From an uncultured Campylobacter sp. (GTDB lineage: Bacteria; Campylobacterota; Campylobacteria; Campylobacterales; Campylobacteraceae), in the NCBI RefSeq assembly GCF_938030785.1, contig NZ_CALHIK010000161.1, positions 1 through 10,789 on the forward strand: a stretch of DNA of 10,789 nucleotides, in the 5' to 3' direction. Every line of letters begins with the position of its first letter. Positions within the stretch are counted from its first letter, which is position 1. Positions 7,180-10,789 of the stretch are shown here, piece after piece. The notes beneath the pieces are model-generated. The model was not told the origin of the DNA. It searched no databases and saw only the letters and a program-made list of their open reading frames with translations. A program made the position numbers and the translations under genes.

Positions 7180-7841
7180 AGGTAGCGATCGTAAATTTCC
7201 CCGGCACCAACTGCGAGCGCGATAGCAAATACGCTTTTGACGCGCTGGGTTGCGAAACGCAGATAATCTGGCATAAAGAAACCGCCATAAACGCCGATCT
7301 GATCGTGCTGCCTGGCGGATTTAGCTACGGGGATTATTTGCGAACCGCAGCGATTGCTAAATTTAGCCCTGCGATGAAGGCGGTGGCGGCTCATGCTGCG
7401 CGCGGCGGCTATATTTTGGGTATCTGCAACGGCTTTCAGATGCTTTTGGAGCTGAAGCTGCTTGCAGGAGCGATGAGTAGAAATATAAATTTAAGCTTCA
7501 TCTCAAAATTTCACCATCTGCGCGTCGTTTCAAACGACAATAAATTTCTGCGCTGTTGCGACAAGGGCGAAATTTTAAATATCCCGATCGCGCACGGCGA
7601 GGGCAATTATTACGCGGACGCCGATACGCTAAAATCGCTATACGACGATGATTGCGTACTTTTGAAATACTGCGACGCAAAGGGCGCGGATCTAAATCCA
7701 AACGGTTCGGTGGACGCAATCGCCGGGATTTGCGATAAAAACAGAAAGATTTTCGGTCTGATGCCGCATCCTGAGCGCGCAATAGAGCCTATTTTAGGCG
7801 GCACGGACGGGATAAAAATGTTAAAAGGGTTAATTTGCTAA
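7176..7841 (+). CDS. purQ: FGAM synthase glutaminase subunit PurQ
   Basis: This 221-residue class I glutamine amidotransferase releases ammonia from glutamine and passes it to PurL. The start KVAIVNFPGTNCERD is typical, followed by LPGGFSYGDYLR (oxyanion region, about 45-56), the nucleophile Cys84 in LGICNGFQMLLEL, AHGEGNYY (about 139-146), and the His-Glu pair of MPHPERA (His198, Glu200). All three triad residues are present, so it should be active. The ATG overlaps the purS stop (ATGA). The last codons overlap the next gene's TTG start by 7 nt. With purC and purS it supplies three steps or subunits of purine synthesis from one transcript. Confidence 0.96.
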   Translation: MKVAIVNFPGTNCERDSKYAFDALGCETQIIWHKETAINADLIVLPGGFSYGDYLRTAAIAKFSPAMKAVAAHAARGGYILGICNGFQMLLELKLLAGAMSRNINLSFISKFHHLRVVSNDNKFLRCCDKGEILNIPIAHGEGNYYADADTLKSLYDDDCVLLKYCDAKGADLNPNGSVDAIAGICDKNRKIFGLMPHPERAIEPILGGTDGIKMLKGLIC

Positions 7842-9127
7842 AAAAATTTTTTACGATTCTGGGCGTATGCGCGATCGCTTTTGCGGCGCCTGAAATTGAG
7901 ATCGATTCGCTCGACGATCTAAGTAAATATGCGCCGAAAAAGAGCGAGGATAAGCCGGACGATGCGCAGCAGCGCGATAATTCCAAGGTTATGTTGAAAT
8001 ACAATAAAAAAGAGGTTATGTCTATGGAAAATCTTAGCATAGACGATCTCAAGGCCTTGGCTCCTACGAATGAAGTCGATCTGGACGTATCCGACGATAA
8101 AATTTATCAGGACATCAAACCCAAAGAGCTTACGCTAAAAGCTAGCGGAATGCCTAGAAAAGTCTATTACAATCAAATTTTTAAGATCGATTTCGCCGTG
8201 TATCTGGGACAGAAGATTACCGTCACGCCTAAGCTTGCGATCAGCCGCACGGACGGCGTTAAGTGGCTGAACGAGGACAAACTTGCTTGGATCGAGGGCG
8301 ACGAGATGTTTGAGACTACGCTGTGGTTTGAAGCAAGCGGCAAGGACGCCAAGATCAATGAGTTTGTTCTGACGCTGGAGCGCAACGGGGAATTTTTTGA
8401 AAAAAGCTCGATCAAGCCCGCTAATCCCGAGTTTGTCAAACTCGACGCGAAGGCGAATTTTTCCCATATCGTAGCCGACGAGCTGAAGCTCAAAAACTAT
8501 AAAACCGCCAAATTTGACGACGCTTCAAATTTACTCACGCTCGATCTTGGTGTGCGAAACGGCGCGATCGGATCCTTTCACATTGATAATCCCGCCATAA
8601 TCAAGCAGGGCGTGGACTCCGTGCGCGGCACATACGCGAGCCAGAGCGGATATTATTTCGCCGTCGTGGACAATAACGTCACAAATTTAGACTTCAGCTA
8701 CTTCAATCTACAGACGAAAAAATTTGAAAATTTCGGACTTGAGCTCAATCCGCGCGCCGAGGATCTTAGCACGCAGATCGGGCTAAATCCGAAAGAGAGT
8801 AAATTCGAAGCCTACAAGCAGATCGCGATCTATACCCTCGCAGCCGGGCTTTTGGTGATGTTTCTGCTTAGCAAAAATATCACGCCGCTCATCTTTGCGG
8901 TGCTGATTTTAGCGGTAAATTTCTACGCACAAAGACCTTACGGCACGGGCAGCATCGCGCAAAATTCTCCCGTTAGAATTCTGCCTATGCAAAGCTCCAC
9001 GGTATTTTACGTAACCAAAAATGCCGAAAAGGTCGAAATTTTGGGCACGAATAAGGATTTTTACAAAATTATGCTTGGCGGTAATAAGATCGGCTGGGTA
9101 AAAAAGGATGAGCTTGTCAAGGATTAG
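7835..9127 (+). CDS. Periplasmic/membrane protein with C-terminal SH3-like domain
   Basis: This 430-residue protein has no established function; the position matches C. jejuni cj0515 from memory. TTG 7835 is supported by AAAAGGG (7823-7829) and by the signal peptide that follows (LKKFFTILGVCAIAFA, cut near residue 18). Residues about 20-95 are acidic and low in complexity (SIDDLKALAP-like repeats at 25-33 and 68-76). About 97-325 is a beta-rich periplasmic region with no Cys. Two hydrophobic helices follow at 330-346 and 349-364, with a short turn, so both flanks should be periplasmic. The C-terminus (about 375-428) is an SH3b-type fold: PVRILP, STVFYVTKNAEKVEILG, FYKIMLGGNKIGWVKKDEL. Such domains often bind peptidoglycan or act as protein adaptors. 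The layout resembles BatD/BatE-type aerotolerance proteins in outline only. It overlaps purQ by 7 nt and plsC by up to 20 nt. Confidence 0.85.
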   Translation: MLKKFFTILGVCAIAFAAPEIEIDSLDDLSKYAPKKSEDKPDDAQQRDNSKVMLKYNKKEVMSMENLSIDDLKALAPTNEVDLDVSDDKIYQDIKPKELTLKASGMPRKVYYNQIFKIDFAVYLGQKITVTPKLAISRTDGVKWLNEDKLAWIEGDEMFETTLWFEASGKDAKINEFVLTLERNGEFFEKSSIKPANPEFVKLDAKANFSHIVADELKLKNYKTAKFDDASNLLTLDLGVRNGAIGSFHIDNPAIIKQGVDSVRGTYASQSGYYFAVVDNNVTNLDFSYFNLQTKKFENFGLELNPRAEDLSTQIGLNPKESKFEAYKQIAIYTLAAGLLVMFLLSKNITPLIFAVLILAVNFYAQRPYGTGSIAQNSPVRILPMQSSTVFYVTKNAEKVEILGTNKDFYKIMLGGNKIGWVKKDELVKD

Positions 9128-9794
9128 AGCGCTATTTTACGCGTTTTGGTTTATTTTCACCGTCGTTTGGGTCGTAATCGCTATGACGGTGAAAAACTCC
9201 TCTCATCGCCGCTTCCGCCGCATTTGGGGGCGCCTTCAGCATTTCGGCGCCAGATACGACATCGAGATCGTGGGCACTCCCGATCCGCGCGCGCAGCTAC
9301 TCATCGCCAACCACCAAAGCATAATGGATATCGTCGTGCTCGAAGAGACCCATCCCGGCGATATCTGCTGGATCGCCAAAAAAGAGATCGCCGACATCCC
9401 TATCATCGGCAAAATCATCACGCTTCCGAAAATGATCCAGGTCGATCGCTCAAATCCGCGCGATCTGGTGCGGATCGTGCACGAAGTGCAGCAGCGCGTA
9501 AGCGAAGGGCGCGTCATCACGATGTTCCCCGAAGGCACTAGACATCGCGGCACGCAGCTTTTGCAATTCCAAAGCGGAGCCAAAGCGATCGTTAGCAAGC
9601 TCGGTCTGCGCGTCCAGCCCGTGGTACTCATCGGCACGCAGCACATCGCAAACTCTCACGATTTCACCGTCCACAGCGGACACGTCAAAATCATCTACCT
9701 AGACCTGCTCGACACGAGCGATAAAGATTGGCTGCAGCACGCCAGAGACACGATGCAAGCCGTAATCGACGAAAACGAAACCGCCGAAGCGTAG
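9114..9794 (+). CDS. plsC: 1-acyl-sn-glycerol-3-phosphate acyltransferase
   Basis: PlsC adds the second acyl chain to lysophosphatidic acid, giving phosphatidic acid at the inner membrane. Counting from TTG 9114 (226 residues), an N-terminal hydrophobic helix (ALFYAFWFIFTVVWVVIAM) is followed by the catalytic box NHQSIMD (His67, Asp72), the RSNPRD region, and the phosphate-binding FPEGTR box (138-143). PVVLIGT lies downstream, as in the family. The ATG at 9108 is in frame, but the only good ribosome site, AAGGA (9104-9108), overlaps that ATG and lies 5 nt before TTG 9114. TTG is therefore the better start, giving MSRIRALFY. Both start inside the previous gene, so it is the last member of the ctpA-purCSQ operon. 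CCGCC (9781-9785) and GGCGG (9794-9798) could form a small hairpin over its stop codon. Confidence 0.93.
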   Translation: MSRIRALFYAFWFIFTVVWVVIAMTVKNSSHRRFRRIWGRLQHFGARYDIEIVGTPDPRAQLLIANHQSIMDIVVLEETHPGDICWIAKKEIADIPIIGKIITLPKMIQVDRSNPRDLVRIVHEVQQRVSEGRVITMFPEGTRHRGTQLLQFQSGAKAIVSKLGLRVQPVVLIGTQHIANSHDFTVHSGHVKIIYLDLLDTSDKDWLQHARDTMQAVIDENETAEA

Positions 9795-9890
9795 GCGGAA
9801 TTTATAAATTTATCACTAAATTCAAACGCGACTTTTGTTAATCCGCGCGATTTCTGCGCGACAGCGCGTTCATTCGTCGCTTTGATTTGC

Positions 9891-9983
9891 GGCGGCGGAA
9901 TTTTATAAATTTCGTCCGCTCGTGCAGACGGCTGAATTTTAAAATTTTATACATGCGTTCAGGCGGTGGAATTTTAAAATTTC
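9891..9983. repeat. GGCGG-AATTTTAAAATTT repeat units
   Basis: Two near-identical units, 9891-9914 and 9962-9983, each read GGCGGnGG followed by AATTTTA(T)AAATTTC. A shorter relative starts at 9794 (GGCGGAATTTATAAATTT). Between them lies another AATTTTAAAATTTT (9935-9948). The AT half is self-complementary. No mobile-element gene is attached. Confidence 0.55.
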
Positions 9984-10006
9984 ATCTAAGCGGCGGGCGG
10001 CGAGTT

Positions 10007-10033
10007 ATAGGCAAGAGATAGGCAAGAGATAGG
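10007..10033. repeat. 11-bp tandem direct repeat
   Basis: ATAGGCAAGAG occurs twice head to tail (10007-10017, 10018-10028) and a third partial unit, ATAGG, follows at 10029-10033. It is probably a slippage duplication. Two and a half units are too few for an iteron array or CRISPR. Confidence 0.7.
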
Positions 10034-10105
10034 TAGGAAAACAGCGCCTGGATAAAACGAAATTTTAAAATTTACGCGGCGCGGCAAGATAGAGCTTAGC
10101 GTATA

Positions 10106-10131
10106 TTTAGCCATTTGCGCGAATGGCTAAA
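10106..10131. terminator. Perfect 10-bp hairpin upstream of an accessory gene
   Basis: TTTAGCCATT (10106-10115) pairs fully with AATGGCTAAA (10122-10131) around the loop TGCGCG. There is no T run after it on the plus strand (ACGATTTGTC). It may end residual transcription from the plsC operon, or be a regulatory or recombination-site structure before the gene at 10205. Confidence 0.45.
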
Positions 10132-10204
10132 CGATTTGTCGCAAGAGCAAAGGCGGCGGCAACCCGCAAGCAGCCTAAAATTTTAAATTCTTAAGGAGTA
10201 GAGA

Positions 10205-10690
10205 ATGGCGTTTATTACAGAGCGTATTTCAAAAGAGGATATCGAGAAATATGATTTACTAAAACCGTGCAATGAGATATTTAAAAAATATCATCAGGGC
10301 GAGCTTGATTGGGCAAACTTAAATTCAAGAAGTTGGTGTATAGATAGAGATAGGGGTATTTGGCTTTTTGTGGTGCGTAGTATTATTATTGGGGATCCAA
10401 GAGATATGAATTATAGCGGAGAAGTTATATGGCTTTTGCACTATAAAGGTAAAGATATAGAGATCGATTTAAGAGATATATACAACGAAAATACTAGCAC
10501 GAAAATTACGGATAATCCGTTTAAAATAATATATGAGTTAGAATCCATAAGAAGCGATATCGGGGATATACCAAAACAAGAAATTGTAGATATTCTAAAA
10601 GAAATTTTAAATGAGTTTAAGGGAGGAGACGTTATAACGTATTTTATCCCTAAAGAGAATATTCAAGTAATTTTCAGATCTAAAATTTAA
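10205..10690 (+). CDS. Hypothetical cytoplasmic protein, AT-rich, possibly immunity-like
   Basis: This 161-residue protein is not confidently recognised. ATG 10205 has AAGGAG (10193-10198) at 6 nt. There is no signal peptide or membrane helix, and the protein is acidic and rich in Asp, Glu, Ile and Lys. Visible landmarks are MAFITERISKEDIEKY, then WCIDRDRGIWLFVV (about 44-57), then GEVIWLLHYKGKDIEID (about 72-88) and a helical C-terminal half (about 105-140). The start FITExIxxEDxxKY with a following W-x-IDR-x-RxI strand resembles, from memory, small proteins found beside polymorphic or contact-dependent toxins. This was not verified. Codon use is AT-rich: 10441-10500 has 17 G/C in 60, far below the neighbouring core operon, which suggests transfer. 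A short ORF with its own ribosome site follows at 10707. No toxin gene is visible. Confidence 0.75.
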   Translation: MAFITERISKEDIEKYDLLKPCNEIFKKYHQGELDWANLNSRSWCIDRDRGIWLFVVRSIIIGDPRDMNYSGEVIWLLHYKGKDIEIDLRDIYNENTSTKITDNPFKIIYELESIRSDIGDIPKQEIVDILKEILNEFKGGDVITYFIPKENIQVIFRSKI

Positions 10691-10706
10691 AGAAAAAGGA
10701 TGAAAT

Positions 10707-10751
10707 ATGAGCTATACTGCAGAACAAGCAAATGCCGAATTAAAGAAATAG
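10707..10751 (+). pseudogene. Start of a truncated ORF after the AT-rich gene
   Basis: AAAGGA (10695-10700) lies 6 nt before ATG 10707, which gives only MSYTAEQANAELKK before two tandem TAG stops (10749-10754). The same frame then reopens as MIKPPAIKKTI up to the window end. It may be a gene with stops acquired near its start, or the surviving 5' end of a replaced gene. The same arrangement follows the other AT-rich gene at 934. The family is not recognised and the window end limits the call. Confidence 0.4.
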
Positions 10752-10789
10752 TAGATGATTAAACCGCCTGCGATTAAGAAAACTATTTG

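Larger units (their letters stand above)
9795..10204. other. Gene-free spacer with palindromic repeats
   Basis: No convincing gene was found on either strand. The spacer holds three copies of the AATTTTAAAATT palindrome (9935-9946, 9970-9981, 10061-10072), three related GGCGG...AATTT-rich units (9794-9813, 9891-9914, 9962-9983), an 11-bp tandem duplication and a 10-bp hairpin, listed separately. It also has small GC-rich inverted repeats, such as CGCGC (9844-9848) with GCGCG (9856-9860). It separates the core operon from an AT-rich accessory gene. Confidence 0.7.

Noticed and set aside
9236..9646. 136-codon minus-strand ORF
   Set aside because: It is antisense to plsC, whose NHQSIMD and FPEGTR motifs fix the coding strand.
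10007..10033. Iteron array or CRISPR at the tandem 11-mers
   Set aside because: There are only two full adjacent copies with no spacers, and no cas or replication genes nearby.
9986..10114. 42-residue minus-strand ORF starting MAKYTLSSILPRR
   Set aside because: Its start lies in the 10-bp hairpin, it runs through the tandem repeats and a palindrome, and there is no ribosome site or recognisable family.

Overview
The window looks like a chromosomal segment of a campylobacterote of moderate GC content, most likely a Campylobacter of the oral, C. gracilis/rectus/showae type. Three things suggest this: the core gene order clpB(-) / ctpA-purC-purS-purQ-(periplasmic protein)-plsC(+), which from memory matches C. 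jejuni cj0509c and cj0511-cj0516; the AAATTTTAAAATTT-type intergenic palindromes; and the mix of GC-balanced core genes with very AT-rich accessory genes. The species call is inference.

Layout. 1-212 is the C-terminal end of penicillin-binding protein 2 (mrdA). 213-1669 is an accessory, partly decayed stretch: an AT-rich gene for a membrane-anchored hypothetical protein (313-915), a well-initiated but immediately stopped ORF (934-957), a small ORF (1070-1132), and a four-helix membrane-protein gene that appears broken by an ATG-to-ATA start change and a one-base excess in a T8 run (1129-1669). 1670-2084 is a repeat-rich, gene-free spacer with a strong terminator hairpin between convergent transcription units. 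2085-4694 is the disaggregase gene clpB on the minus strand. Its promoter is a perfect TTGACA-N17-TATAAT overlapped by a likely HspR (HAIR) operator.

From 4884 to 9794 a tightly packed plus-strand operon runs divergently from clpB: ctpA (periplasmic S41 protease), purC, purS and purQ (de novo purine synthesis), a periplasmic/membrane protein with a C-terminal SH3-like domain, and plsC (lysophosphatidate acyltransferase). Gaps are 10 nt or less and several genes overlap, so co-transcription is likely. PurS and PurQ need a small-type PurL encoded elsewhere. The operon joins nucleotide synthesis with envelope functions (protease, SH3 protein, phospholipid acylation).

9795-10204 is a second gene-free spacer with GGCGG-AATTTTAAAATTT repeats, an 11-bp tandem duplication and a perfect 10-bp hairpin. 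It leads into another AT-rich orphan gene (10205-10690), again followed by a well-initiated, prematurely stopped ORF. The two AT-rich genes and their truncated followers look like cassettes from an accessory system, possibly orphan immunity-like genes, but no toxin or mobility gene is visible. No tRNA, rRNA, CRISPR array or transposase was seen.
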